A stretch of DNA of 64,000 bases, taken from assembly GCF_000705555.1 (NCBI RefSeq), contig NZ_JMQN01000015.1, positions 124,001-188,000 of the forward strand, in the 5' to 3' direction. Both the position numbers and the translations under genes were made by a program. The notes beneath the pieces were generated by a model, which did not search any database, was not told where the DNA came from, and saw only the letters and a program-made list of their open reading frames with translations. Origin of the DNA: Marinobacterium lacunae (lineage in GTDB: Bacteria; Pseudomonadota; Gammaproteobacteria; Pseudomonadales; Balneatricaceae). Positions 1 through 11,292 of this stretch are shown here, in pieces (within the stretch, counting starts at the first letter, position 1; each line of letters begins with the position of its first letter).

Positions 1-154
1 CGGGGCAGCAGCTCCGAAGGTATGGGCGAATTGAGTCTGTCGGCTTGATTTGCCGGCTGGGCGTTAGAGGGTTTCGGCCATTGCCCGCCATTGCCGCTAA
101 GTAGGATTCTTGGCGGTCAGTCGTGTAAGGATACTGGAACAGAGTCTTCCGGTT

Positions 155-1912
155 ATGATCGATAGGGTTGCGAATAGAGTGGGTGACAGTGTTCAGCGCC
201 GTTGGATGGCGCTGGCCGTTTGTCTGATATTGATGATGCTAACGGCCATCCCCACCGTTGTTCGGGCTGCCGATGCTCCCTCTTTGTCTGTCGAGAGCAT
301 ACACGGCGACATCGATCTGCGTCCTTACCTGGCACTTATGGAAGACCCGAGCGGCTCGCTGGGGTTTGATCAGGTGCGGGCGGCAGAGCGGCAGGGGGCT
401 TTCGAGACGCTCGGCGATATGTCGCCCAACTTTGGGTTTACCCAATCGGCCTGGTGGGTTCGCCTGACATTATCCAATACGACCGATTCAGCACGGCAGT
501 TCATCATCCGGCAAGATTATCCATTGATCGATCATATCGATTTTTGGGCACCGAGCTCTGACGACGGCTGGTCGCAGACATCCACGGGTGACCGAGTCCC
601 GTTTGCGCAGCGCCCTCTGGATAACCGTCAATTCCTGTTTCCTGTCACGCTGCCCGCGCATAGCGAGGCAAGCTACTATCTGCGCTTCCAGACCGAAGGG
701 TCGTTGAATATCGGCCTCTACGCCCATACTCCGGATAACCTGCTCGGGCGCACGGCAGAAGAGTATCTGGCATTGGGTATCTACTACGGGGGCTTCATCG
801 TTCTGCTCGTGTATAACCTGATCATGTTCATGACGCTAAGGGAGAAAGCGTTCGCCTACTACACGCTATATGTACTGAGCTACGGCTTATACATGTCGGT
901 GCACAATGGTCTTAGCTTCCAGTATCTCTGGCCGGATAACAGCTGGCTGGCCAACCAGAGCCTGATCGTATTACTGGCGCTATCTCTGTTCGGGGGGCTC
1001 AGGTTTACCCGCGAGATTCTATCCACAGCCCAACTCTGCCCACGCCTCGACAAGGTCGCTTATTTGACTGAGTGGGGCGTGCTGCTTTCGCTGCTGCTCA
1101 GTCCGGTCTTGTCGTACAAAGTTATGATCATCCCCATGGCGGGGCTGACGTCGGTTGTGTGTCTGGAAATGCTGGTACTTGGCGTACTGACGTTGTTCCG
1201 CGGCTCGAGCCCTGCGCGGTATTACTGCGCAGCCTTCGGTGCTCTGCTGGGAGGCGTATTCGCCTACATGTTGAAAACCTTCGGTTTGTTGCCCCACAAC
1301 GCGCTGACTCAAAACGCTTTTCAGGTTGGATCACTGATCGAGATGGTGTTGCTGAGCTTGGCAATCGGCAGCCGGCTCAACGAGATCAAGCGACAGAACA
1401 ACCTGGATGCGTTGACGCGTGTGTACAACCGCCGTTGTTTCAACGAACAGATAGACGGTGAATTTCAGAAGACAGTCAGGCGCAGTCAGGCGCTATCGCT
1501 TTTGGTGCTTGATATTGATCACTTCAAACGGTTCAACGACACCTATGGCCATGCGCGAGGCGATCATGTACTCAAAGTTGTCGCTCAGATTCTATCGCGC
1601 AGTGTGCGCAAACCGGGTGCGGTCTATCGGTACGGTGGTGAGGAGTTCGCGGTGATTTTGCCGGGTACAGGTGACATTGAAGCACATGCAGTCGCAGAGC
1701 GTATCCGCCAGAAAATCGAGTCCGAGACGGCTGATTCCGAGCGCATCACTGTTAGTATCGGATCAGCAACCCAGAGTGGAGACACCTTCTGTAACCCGCA
1801 GGCGCTGTTTGATGCGGCGGATAGTGCGTTGTATTCCGCGAAAGAACAGGGACGCAACTGTACAGTTCAGTATCAACATTCCGCATTCAAGGCCGAGATC
1901 GCGGCCGTTTAA
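155..1912 (+). CDS. 7TM-DISM membrane diguanylate cyclase
   Basis: Predicted inner-membrane sensor that makes cyclic di-GMP from two GTP. An N-terminal hydrophobic signal segment ending near VVRAADA is followed by a periplasmic 7TMR-DISMED2-like beta domain, then seven membrane helices (about residues 200-405) and a C-terminal GGDEF domain. The signature is GGEEF at about residues 494-498, so catalysis is expected. The inhibitory I-site, normally RxxD five residues earlier, reads RKPG, so product inhibition is probably lost. The start is uncertain: ATG at 155 is used, but an in-frame TTG at 110 would add 15 residues and neither has a strong ribosome-binding site. The ligand is unknown. Confidence 0.85.
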   Translation: MIDRVANRVGDSVQRRWMALAVCLILMMLTAIPTVVRAADAPSLSVESIHGDIDLRPYLALMEDPSGSLGFDQVRAAERQGAFETLGDMSPNFGFTQSAWWVRLTLSNTTDSARQFIIRQDYPLIDHIDFWAPSSDDGWSQTSTGDRVPFAQRPLDNRQFLFPVTLPAHSEASYYLRFQTEGSLNIGLYAHTPDNLLGRTAEEYLALGIYYGGFIVLLVYNLIMFMTLREKAFAYYTLYVLSYGLYMSVHNGLSFQYLWPDNSWLANQSLIVLLALSLFGGLRFTREILSTAQLCPRLDKVAYLTEWGVLLSLLLSPVLSYKVMIIPMAGLTSVVCLEMLVLGVLTLFRGSSPARYYCAAFGALLGGVFAYMLKTFGLLPHNALTQNAFQVGSLIEMVLLSLAIGSRLNEIKRQNNLDALTRVYNRRCFNEQIDGEFQKTVRRSQALSLLVLDIDHFKRFNDTYGHARGDHVLKVVAQILSRSVRKPGAVYRYGGEEFAVILPGTGDIEAHAVAERIRQKIESETADSERITVSIGSATQSGDTFCNPQALFDAADSALYSAKEQGRNCTVQYQHSAFKAEIAAV

Positions 1913-2060
1913 AAGCAAAACCCCAGTCGCTAGAGTCGAGTTCGTACCAACGGTTACCTGTTGAAGGTCTACCGTTTTGGTGCGTTGGGTCAATTTGCCG
2001 ATTGGAGATGAATTGATATATTTTGTCTCCACCTAATAACAAAAAAAAGGTTGTTGCGGC

Positions 2061-2381
2061 ATGCGCCTTGTGAAGGATCTCGTTGACGCCCGAATTGTCT
2101 TTTACTGGATTGACGAGACGGACAAGCGGCTTAGTCCCGATCATGCTACTTTCCGGCTCGCGCAGGAGTGGTGGAAAAGCTATATGTTTTCCCGGTATGA
2201 GGGGGATGAGCGGCGTAAGTCGATCATCGATCGTCGCAGTGATGCCGAGAAACGTCGGCGCATGGAAGAGCGTGGCAATCTTTTGTCGATCAGCCCCTAT
2301 GGCCGAAGACACACCGATATTCCCGTTGACGTGGATATCGATCTGGTCGCTGAGAAGCTCAAGGTGCTTAAAGCGCCCTAA
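2061..2381 (+). CDS. Small charged protein of unknown function
   Basis: A 106-residue soluble protein that I do not recognise. The N-terminal half is mixed alpha/beta-like with aromatic residues (VFYWIDE, EWWKSYMF). The middle is very rich in Arg, Lys and Glu, with repeated RR pairs (DERRKS, IIDRRSD, EKRRRMEERG) that could bind nucleic acid or an acidic ligand. An AAGG lies upstream of the ATG. It follows the diguanylate cyclase by about 150 bases on the same strand, but nothing ties the two functionally. Codon use looks native, so it is probably a real gene. Confidence 0.55.
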   Translation: MRLVKDLVDARIVFYWIDETDKRLSPDHATFRLAQEWWKSYMFSRYEGDERRKSIIDRRSDAEKRRRMEERGNLLSISPYGRRHTDIPVDVDIDLVAEKLKVLKAP

Positions 2382-2614
2382 GCGGTCCAAAGCCGAATTC
2401 CAAGCAGTAGGTGTCGAATATCATTGCGTTGGATTAATCAATCCATCGATATGGAAAATCGCTCTTTCGAATAATCCATCTGCTTTCAAAGAAAGATCGC
2501 TGAGTATCGCGTACCTGTACATCAGGGTCGTTATCTGGCGCATACGATTGTGGTCATACAATGAACAATGGACGTTCAGGTATGCAATAAAACCACAATT
2601 TGTAATCACCAGAG

Positions 2615-2863
2615 ATGAATAGACGCAATGGACGGGATATTACTCTCAACAAGGACGGGAAGGTGAGCGAAAACGAACAATTGAAGATATTTCTCGCAAG
2701 AAGTGTTCCTGTTCTTGTAGCAGCTACAGTGACACTAATTTTCGGCGATAAGCTATTGTCAGGCTGGTTTGATGGGAAGACACCGTTAGCGTTGGATATG
2801 TTGATTTGGTCAACGTATACATGGGTTGTTGCTTACTATGGACTCAGGCCGCTAACCGGGTAA
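2615..2863 (+). CDS. Small hydrophobic protein, function unknown
   Basis: An 82-residue protein with a charged N-terminus (about 25 residues) and two hydrophobic stretches, RSVPVLVAATVTLIF and a second around LDMLIWSTYTWVVAYYG, suggesting a two-helix inner-membrane hairpin. No family is recognised. The gene and the roughly 230 bases before it are clearly richer in A and T than the neighbours, so it may be a recent insertion. A TTG or GTG start further downstream is possible. Whether it is expressed is uncertain. Confidence 0.45.
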   Translation: MNRRNGRDITLNKDGKVSENEQLKIFLARSVPVLVAATVTLIFGDKLLSGWFDGKTPLALDMLIWSTYTWVVAYYGLRPLTG

Positions 2864-2988
2864 GTAGAACACTGGATCGGGTGTACTGCTGTGTACTGAT
2901 TGAAATTAAGTGGACAGTTTGTGGACACTGGAGAGAATGTGGACGTTGTGAAGGCTTCGTGAAGTTAAGCTAACGCTTTGATTCTAAA

Positions 2989-3075
2989 TGGTGCCGGTGG
3001 TCGGACTCGAACCGACACGCCCGTGAAGGCAACGGATTTTGAATCCGTCGTGTATACCAATTTCACCACACCGGC
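2989..3075 (-). tRNA. tRNA-Leu(CAA)
   Basis: Read on the minus strand this folds as a class II tRNA. The acceptor GCCGGTG pairs with CACCGGC, the anticodon stem is ACGGA/TCCGT with loop TTCAAAA (anticodon CAA, reading UUG), there is a long variable arm, and the T-arm is GTCGG-TTCGAGT-CCGAC. The discriminator is A and the CCA end is encoded at 2989-2991. Confidence 0.95.
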
Positions 3076-3123
3076 ACAGTGCTATCGACGCGAGGAAGGG
3101 CGTCGATGGTGAAGCAGGCCGCC

Positions 3124-3151
3124 ATTATAAGCGGTTGTTTCTCTTCGTCAA
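3124..3151 (-). promoter_or_regulatory. Sigma-70 promoter of tRNA-Leu
   Basis: On the minus strand, TTGACG and TATAAT are separated by 16 bases, with the -10 box about 48 bases upstream of the tRNA 5' end. It is close to consensus and correctly oriented for the tRNA. Confidence 0.7.
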
Positions 3152-3189
3152 TCGTGTAAGCGTCAAGGACTGCGAAAAAGGCGAGAATC

Positions 3190-3198
3190 TGCTAAACT
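3190..3198 (+). promoter_or_regulatory. Possible extended -10 promoter of queA
   Basis: TGCTAAACT fits an extended -10 element (TGn followed by TAAACT) about 35 bases before the queA start. No good -35 box is seen, so this is tentative. Confidence 0.3.
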
Positions 3199-3231
3199 TC
3201 GCGCCCCTTTAAAATTGATACTTCCCGCCCG

Positions 3232-5426
<2,195 letters not shown>

Positions 5427-5486
5427 AAAACATATCCCTAGACCGCACATACAGATTTCATAATCAGTTATCAGGAGAATGCTTTA

Positions 5487-5825
5487 ATGAGCTTCCTTAT
5501 CGCCACCGCACAAGCCGCTGAAGGTGCCCCCGCAGCCGGTCAAATGGATCCGGGCTTCTTTAACATTATCTTCTTGGTCGGTTTTGGTTTGATCTTCTAC
5601 TTCTTCATGTGGCGTCCGCAGGCCAAGCGTGCAAAGGCGCACAAAGCGCTGATTGGTGGTCTGGCCAAAGGTGACGAGGTTATTACTGCCGGCGGCATTA
5701 TCGGCAAGGTAACCCGCCTGAACGAAGAGTATGTCGTTCTTGAAGTTGCTGAAGGTACCGAGATGAAGTTCCAGAAAGCCCATGTCGCGGCTGAACTGCC
5801 CAAGGGCACGATCAAGAGTATCTGA
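5487..5825 (+). CDS. yajC: Sec translocon accessory subunit YajC
   Basis: A 112-residue single-span membrane protein that associates with SecDF-YidC. It has a short N-terminal segment with AAEGAPAAG, one helix (FNIIFLVGFGLIFYFFMWRPQAKR) ending in the typical RPQ-K-A-K pattern, then a cytoplasmic domain (GDEVITAGGIIGKV). A strong AGGAGA site precedes the ATG. It lies between tgt and secD as in many Gammaproteobacteria. A terminator-like hairpin follows it, which may keep its level above that of secD and secF. Confidence 0.96.
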   Translation: MSFLIATAQAAEGAPAAGQMDPGFFNIIFLVGFGLIFYFFMWRPQAKRAKAHKALIGGLAKGDEVITAGGIIGKVTRLNEEYVVLEVAEGTEMKFQKAHVAAELPKGTIKSI

Positions 5826-5841
5826 TCGAATCCCATCTCCC

Positions 5842-5876
5842 AGCGCCACTGCCCAGTCAGTGGCGCTTTCGTTTTG
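5842..5876 (+). terminator. Intercistronic terminator or attenuator yajC-secD
   Basis: A perfect 10-bp stem, AGCGCCACTG/CAGTGGCGCT, with a six-base loop is followed by TTCGTTTT. It sits in the 67-base gap between yajC and secD, so it probably causes partial termination inside the operon. Confidence 0.65.
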
Positions 5877-5892
5877 CTGAGGACGGAGCCCG

Positions 5893-7746
5893 ATGCTCAA
5901 CCGCTATCCACTCTGGAAAAACCTCCTGATCATCTTCGTGTTGTTGGTTGCCGGTCTTTATGCCGCACCTAACCTGTATCCCGAAGACTATGCCGTACAG
6001 GTGTCGGGCACCCGAGAGGCCTATACCGTCGATCAGGCTTTGATGAAGCGTCTCGAAGAGGATTTGAATCAGTCTGGCGTTGAATTTAAATCGGCAGAAC
6101 TGAACGAAGGCACCGGCCTTATCCGCTTCTCCGACAGCGACACCCAGTTGCGCGCCAAGGATCTGATCAGCAAGGAGCTGGGCACCAACTATGTTGTCGC
6201 TCTTAACCTGGCGGCAACGACACCCGACTGGTTGACCGAGATCGGGGCAGGGCCTATGAAGCTGGGCCTTGACCTGCGCGGTGGCGTTCACTTCCTGCTG
6301 GAAGTGGACATGGCCCAAGCGGTCGGTCAGCGTCTGGATGTGTATGTCAGTGACATCAAGGGCAAGCTGCGCGACGAGCGTCTGCGTTACCGCGAAGTCG
6401 AGCATCTGAGCGATGGTCGCCTGTCGGTACGTTTTGTCGATGCCCAGGTGCGCGATGACGCCCAGGCGTTGTTGCATACTAACTTCCCTGAATTCCTGAT
6501 CGAAAGTGCCGACGAGGGTAGCGAGTACTTTCTGTATATCAATCTGACCGAGCAGACGATCCGCGAGATCGAGGATTACGCGGTCAAGCAGAACCTGACT
6601 ACACTGCGTAACCGAGTCAACGAGCTGGGTGTGGCCGAGCCACTGGTTCAGCGTCAGGGCCGCAACCGTATCGTGGTGCAACTGCCGGGTATTCAGGACG
6701 CCGCTGCGGCTAAACGCATCATCGGTAAAACGGCGAATCTGGAGTTTCGTCTGGAGGCCAAGCCTGATGCGAGCCGTGTGACCACCGAATCCTACGAGTT
6801 CCGTAATGAGCCGGGCCGCAAGGCAACGCTGGAGAAAGATATCATCATCACCGGGTCCAATGTGGCCAACGCCCAGGCGTCCTTCGATGAGAACGGCATG
6901 CCGCAGGTGAATATCACCTTGGATGGCAAGGGTGGTCAGATGATGAGCCGTGTGACCCGCAACGCGATCCAGCGTCGCATGGCGGTACTCTTTGTCGAGC
7001 ACAAGTCGCGCATTGTTCAGCAAAACGTGGACGGTGAAACAGTCGAGAAGCGTATTCCGTATACCGAAAAGGGCATCATCTCGCTGGCGACGATCCAGAG
7101 CACGCTGGGTAACTCATTCCGCATCACCGGCCTCGAGAGCTCGCAGGAGTCGTCCGAGTTGGCGCTGCTGTTGCGTGCCGGTGCGCTGGCTGCGCCGATC
7201 TACTTCGTAGAGGAGCGCACAGTGGGCCCGAGCATGGGGGCGGAGAACATCGCCATGGGTATCACCTCGGTGCAGATCGGTTTTGCACTGGTGCTGGCCT
7301 TCATGCTGCTGTACTACCGCGTGTTCGGGGTGTTGGCCAACATCGCCTTGACGCTGAACCTGGTGCTGCTGGTGTCGGTTATGTCGATTCTGTCGGCCAC
7401 GCTCACGCTACCGGGTATTGCCGGTATCGTATTGACGGTCGGTATGGCGGTGGATGCCAACGTGTTGATATTCGAGCGCATCAAGGAGGAGCTGAGGAAT
7501 GGCCTGCCGCCACAGTCGGCGATCCATGCTGGTTTCGAGCGCGCGTACTCGACCATTCTCGATGCCAATATCACCACCCTGCTGGCGGCCGTTATCCTGT
7601 TCGCCATGGGGACCGGTCCGGTCAAGGGCTTTGCCGTAACCCTGTCGGTGGGGATTCTGACCTCAATGTTCACAGCGATTCTCGTCACCCGCGGTCTGGT
7701 CAATCTGGCCTATGGCGGGCGTAAGCTGAATAAACTGTCGCTTTAA
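5893..7746 (+). CDS. secD: Protein translocase subunit SecD
   Basis: RND-family proton-motive-force-driven component that pulls substrates through SecYEG on the periplasmic side. The 617 residues show an N-terminal membrane helix, a large periplasmic P1 region (including DLRGGVHFLLEVD, a hallmark of SecD), and five C-terminal helices with the GMAVDANVLIFERIKEE motif. A GAGG-like site lies before the ATG. secF follows after eight bases, as in the usual secDF pair. Confidence 0.97.
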   Translation: MLNRYPLWKNLLIIFVLLVAGLYAAPNLYPEDYAVQVSGTREAYTVDQALMKRLEEDLNQSGVEFKSAELNEGTGLIRFSDSDTQLRAKDLISKELGTNYVVALNLAATTPDWLTEIGAGPMKLGLDLRGGVHFLLEVDMAQAVGQRLDVYVSDIKGKLRDERLRYREVEHLSDGRLSVRFVDAQVRDDAQALLHTNFPEFLIESADEGSEYFLYINLTEQTIREIEDYAVKQNLTTLRNRVNELGVAEPLVQRQGRNRIVVQLPGIQDAAAAKRIIGKTANLEFRLEAKPDASRVTTESYEFRNEPGRKATLEKDIIITGSNVANAQASFDENGMPQVNITLDGKGGQMMSRVTRNAIQRRMAVLFVEHKSRIVQQNVDGETVEKRIPYTEKGIISLATIQSTLGNSFRITGLESSQESSELALLLRAGALAAPIYFVEERTVGPSMGAENIAMGITSVQIGFALVLAFMLLYYRVFGVLANIALTLNLVLLVSVMSILSATLTLPGIAGIVLTVGMAVDANVLIFERIKEELRNGLPPQSAIHAGFERAYSTILDANITTLLAAVILFAMGTGPVKGFAVTLSVGILTSMFTAILVTRGLVNLAYGGRKLNKLSL

Positions 7747-7754
7747 GGGGCGGG

Positions 7755-8681
7755 ATGATGGCTAAGACACAGAAAATCTATAACTTCATGGGGCCGCGCA
7801 AGCTGATGGCGGCCTTCTCGCTCACGCTGCTGCTGATCTCCGTGGCATCGTTGGCGATCAATGGCCTCAAATTCGGCCTCGACTTTACCGGCGGCAGTCT
7901 GGTGGAGATCGGTTACGAACAGCCGGCCGATCTCGGTGTAATCCGCAATGCGCTGGAAGACGCCGGTTATGAAGATGTTACCGTGCAGACCTTCGGTGCG
8001 GCCACGGATGTATTGATCCGTCTGGGTGAAACGCACGATCCTAAGCTTGGCGACAATATCCTGCAGCAGTTGCAGTCTGCCGAGAGCGATCAGACGCTGA
8101 CCCTGCGCCGTAACGAGTTCGTGGGTTCGCAGGTAGGTGAAGAGTTGCGAGAGCAGGGCGGTCTGGGCATGTTGCTGGCACTTGCCATGATCATGATCTA
8201 CCTGGCGTTCCGCTTCCAGATCAAGTTCTCGCTTGGTGCCGTATTGGCCCTGGTGCATGACGTCGTCATCGTGCTTGGCATGTTCTCGATGCTACAGCTG
8301 GAGTTTGACCTGACCGTGTTGGCGGCGATTCTTGCGGTTATCGGTTATTCGCTCAATGACACCATCGTGGTGTATGACCGTATCCGCGAGAACTTCCGCA
8401 TTATGCGCAAGGCCGATGCGATCGAGATCATGAACAGCTCGCTGAGCCAGACGCTGAGCCGCACATTGATGACCTCGTTCACCACGATACTGGTGCTGAT
8501 TGCGCTGGCGGTGTTCGGTGGCAGCACCATCTTCGGTTTTGCCGTTGCGCTGCTTGCGGGTATCGGTGTCGGTACTTACTCCTCAATCTATGTGGCTGCG
8601 AACCTGCTGCTGATGCTGAAGGTGACGCGCGACGATCTGATACCGCCTCCAAAAGAGGATGTGGTTGACGAAATGCCCTGA
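7755..8681 (+). CDS. secF: Protein translocase subunit SecF
   Basis: Partner of SecD in the SecDF complex. The 308-residue protein has an N-terminal helix, a short periplasmic domain starting GLDFTGGSLVEIGYE, and five further helices with the SecF motifs VHDVVIV and GYSLNDTIVVYDRIREN. The start could be either of two adjacent ATGs (7755 or 7758), both close to GGGGCGGG. It is the last gene of the run and is followed by a strong terminator. Confidence 0.97.
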   Translation: MMAKTQKIYNFMGPRKLMAAFSLTLLLISVASLAINGLKFGLDFTGGSLVEIGYEQPADLGVIRNALEDAGYEDVTVQTFGAATDVLIRLGETHDPKLGDNILQQLQSAESDQTLTLRRNEFVGSQVGEELREQGGLGMLLALAMIMIYLAFRFQIKFSLGAVLALVHDVVIVLGMFSMLQLEFDLTVLAAILAVIGYSLNDTIVVYDRIRENFRIMRKADAIEIMNSSLSQTLSRTLMTSFTTILVLIALAVFGGSTIFGFAVALLAGIGVGTYSSIYVAANLLLMLKVTRDDLIPPPKEDVVDEMP

Positions 8682-8691
8682 TTCTGAGGAT

Positions 8692-8717
8692 AAAAGCCGG
8701 CTTTTGCCGGCTTTTTT
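8692..8717 (+). terminator. Rho-independent terminator after secF
   Basis: AAAGCCGGC and GCCGGCTTT form a stem with a TTTT loop, ending in a run of T. It lies about 10 bases past the secF stop. Confidence 0.9.
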
Positions 8718-8838
8718 GTTCCTGTAATGGGGTTTCGGTAGGCGTACGCTTGAACTGCCGCTATCCTAGAACGATCAATAATTGACCCCGAGCGTGTTTG
8801 ACTGAGGTGTCGAACGCCGTGGTCCAGATGGAATACGA

Positions 8839-11292
8839 ATGAGTAATAGTTGGAAAGATAAAGACCCCAATGCCCAGGACGAGGCACAGAAATACGAGAA
8901 CCCGGTTCCCAGCCGCGAGTTCCTGCTCGAGTTCCTGCACAAGTGGGGCGCACCGATCAAACATCCGCACCTCTGCCGTGAGCTTGGTCTGAGTGATGAA
9001 GACGATATAGAGGCTGTGCGCCGACGTCTGATCGCCATGTGCCGCGACGGCCAGCTGATCTCCAACCGCAAGGGTGAGTTCGGCCTGATTGAAAAAATGA
9101 ACCTGATCGCCGGCCGTGTCATTGGACACCGTGACGGTTTTGGTTTTCTCAAACCTGATGCCGGAGGCGACGATCTTTTTCTCAGCCCCCGCAACATGCG
9201 TGAGCTGTTCGACGGTGACCGCGCGCTGGTGCAGGAGATCGGTGTCGATTTCAAAGGGCGCCGCGAAGGCAAGATCGTCGAGGTGCTCGAGCGTAACACC
9301 CGTAAACTGGTTGGCCGTTTCGACGGTGAAAATGGTTTCGGCAGTATCATTCCGGAGAATCAGCGTATCACCAATCAGGTGATGGTGATTCCCGACCCGA
9401 GTACCGGCCTTAAGTATGAGAACGGCCAGCTGGTTGTGGTCGAGCTGATTCAGCAGCCCAGTCGCCGCCAGCCCGCGCGCGGGCGTGTTATCGAGGTGCT
9501 GGGCGAGCATCTGGCGCCGGGGATGGAGATCAAGGTAGCGATCCACAGCTATGACATCCCCAATGAGTGGCCTGATGCTGTGCATCAGCAGATCGGTGAG
9601 CTGACGCCCGAGGTGCGTGAAGAGGACAAGGCCAATCGCGTTGATCTGCGTGAGCTGCCGTTTGTCACCATTGACGGTGAGGATGCCCGCGACTTCGACG
9701 ATGCCGTGTACTGCGAGAAGAAGCGGTTCGGTGGATGGCGGCTGTGGGTCGCCATCGCTGACGTGTCATATTATGTCCGCCCGGATTCGGCGCTGGATGT
9801 GGAGGCGGTCAAGCGCGGCAACTCGGTCTACTTCCCCGAGTATGTGGTGCCGATGTTGCCGGAGCTGCTCTCCAACGGTCTGTGTTCGCTAAATCCTAAG
9901 GTCGACCGTCTGGCCATGGTGTGCGAAATGACGCTGACCCGTGCCGGAAAACTATCCGATTTTAATTTCTACGAAGCGGTTATCAACTCCAAGGCGCGTC
10001 TGACCTACACCAAGGTTGGCACTATGCTGACCGAGGCTGATAGTGAGCAGGGTGTGGCTTGGCGACGCGAGTACGCTGATGTGGTGCCGCATCTTGAGCA
10101 GCTGCATGCTCTGTACAAGAAGCTGCGTGCCGCGCGTGAAGAGCGCGGTGCAATGGATTTCGAGACCACTGAAACCCGTATCCTGTTCAGTGACGAGCGC
10201 AAGATCGAGCGACTGGTGCCGGTACACCGCAATGACGCCCATAAGCTGATTGAGGAGTGCATGCTGGCCGCGAACGTGGCGACCGCCCAGTTCCTTAACA
10301 AGCTTAAGAAGCCGGCGCTGTTCCGTATCCATGAAGGTCCCAAGGAGCAGAAGCTGGAAAACCTGCGGGCGTTTCTGGGTGAACTGGGGCTGAACCTTCC
10401 CGGTGGCGACAAGCCGGAACCCAAGGATTATCTGCGCCTGTCCGAGACCATTGCCGGACGGCCTGACCGTCACATCATCGAGACGATGATGCTGCGCTCC
10501 ATGCAGCAGGCGGTGTACAGCCCGGACAATCAGGGACACTTCGGTCTGGCATATGATGCCTATACACACTTCACGTCGCCGATTCGCCGTTACCCCGATC
10601 TGCTGGTTCACCGCATCATCCGGGCGGCGATTCACAGTGACAAGAAGCTGAAGAATGTAGAACGTCCCAAGGGCTTCAAACCGAACTCGTCGTTCAACGT
10701 TGGCTACAGTATGGAGCAGATGCTGGCGTTGGGTGAGCACTGCTCGATGACTGAGCGTCGTGCCGACGAGGCAACCCGCGATGTGGTGGCGTGGCTCAAG
10801 TGCGAATACATGCAGAGCCAGATCGGCGAAGAGTTCGATGGCGTCATCTCGGCTGTTACCGGCTTTGGGGCATTTATCGAGCTGGAAGACCTCTACGTCG
10901 AAGGGCTTATCCACATTACCGGCCTGCCCAGTGACTACTATCACTTCGAGGCGGCCAAGCAGCGCCTGATCGGCGAGCGTACCCGCAAGGTGTTCAAGCT
11001 GGGCGATCCGCTGCGGGTCAGGGTTGTGCGTGTCGATCTCGACGAGCGCAAGATCGACTTCGAGCTGGCCAGTACATCAGGTGGTGAGCCGGCAAAAAAG
11101 CCCAGTAAGCGGGAGCTGCTTGCTGCGGGCAAAATAGGGCCGGGTACTGATCGACAGGACGACAAGGGCCGGCCGGGCAAGGCGCGTGCACGTGTAGCGG
11201 GGCAGGATGACCCTAAGCACAAGACGGCTAAACGAAAGGCTGCGCACAAACCGAAACACCCGCCCCGTGCGCGGCGCCGGAAGTCGAGCTAA
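8839..11292 (+). CDS. rnr: Ribonuclease R
   Basis: Processive 3'-5' exoribonuclease that degrades structured RNA and works in rRNA quality control. The 817 residues show an N-terminal winged-helix region, two cold-shock-type OB domains, the RNB catalytic domain with the Asp cluster in DGEDARDFDDAVYC, an S1 domain (EEFDGVISAVTGFGAFIEL) and a Lys/Arg-rich tail of about 60 residues. The 118 bases after the secF terminator should hold its own promoter. Its stop overlaps the convergent DedA-PAP2 gene by three bases and no terminator is visible between them. Confidence 0.97.
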   Translation: MSNSWKDKDPNAQDEAQKYENPVPSREFLLEFLHKWGAPIKHPHLCRELGLSDEDDIEAVRRRLIAMCRDGQLISNRKGEFGLIEKMNLIAGRVIGHRDGFGFLKPDAGGDDLFLSPRNMRELFDGDRALVQEIGVDFKGRREGKIVEVLERNTRKLVGRFDGENGFGSIIPENQRITNQVMVIPDPSTGLKYENGQLVVVELIQQPSRRQPARGRVIEVLGEHLAPGMEIKVAIHSYDIPNEWPDAVHQQIGELTPEVREEDKANRVDLRELPFVTIDGEDARDFDDAVYCEKKRFGGWRLWVAIADVSYYVRPDSALDVEAVKRGNSVYFPEYVVPMLPELLSNGLCSLNPKVDRLAMVCEMTLTRAGKLSDFNFYEAVINSKARLTYTKVGTMLTEADSEQGVAWRREYADVVPHLEQLHALYKKLRAAREERGAMDFETTETRILFSDERKIERLVPVHRNDAHKLIEECMLAANVATAQFLNKLKKPALFRIHEGPKEQKLENLRAFLGELGLNLPGGDKPEPKDYLRLSETIAGRPDRHIIETMMLRSMQQAVYSPDNQGHFGLAYDAYTHFTSPIRRYPDLLVHRIIRAAIHSDKKLKNVERPKGFKPNSSFNVGYSMEQMLALGEHCSMTERRADEATRDVVAWLKCEYMQSQIGEEFDGVISAVTGFGAFIELEDLYVEGLIHITGLPSDYYHFEAAKQRLIGERTRKVFKLGDPLRVRVVRVDLDERKIDFELASTSGGEPAKKPSKRELLAAGKIGPGTDRQDDKGRPGKARARVAGQDDPKHKTAKRKAAHKPKHPPRARRRKSS

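Noticed and set aside
1-48. Possible 3' end of a gene running in from the left
   Set aside because: A plus-strand frame is open to a TGA at 46-48, but 15 codons are too few to support a call.
5857-7023. 388-residue antisense frame opposite secD
   Set aside because: Shadow of secD with no ribosome-binding site or recognisable domain.
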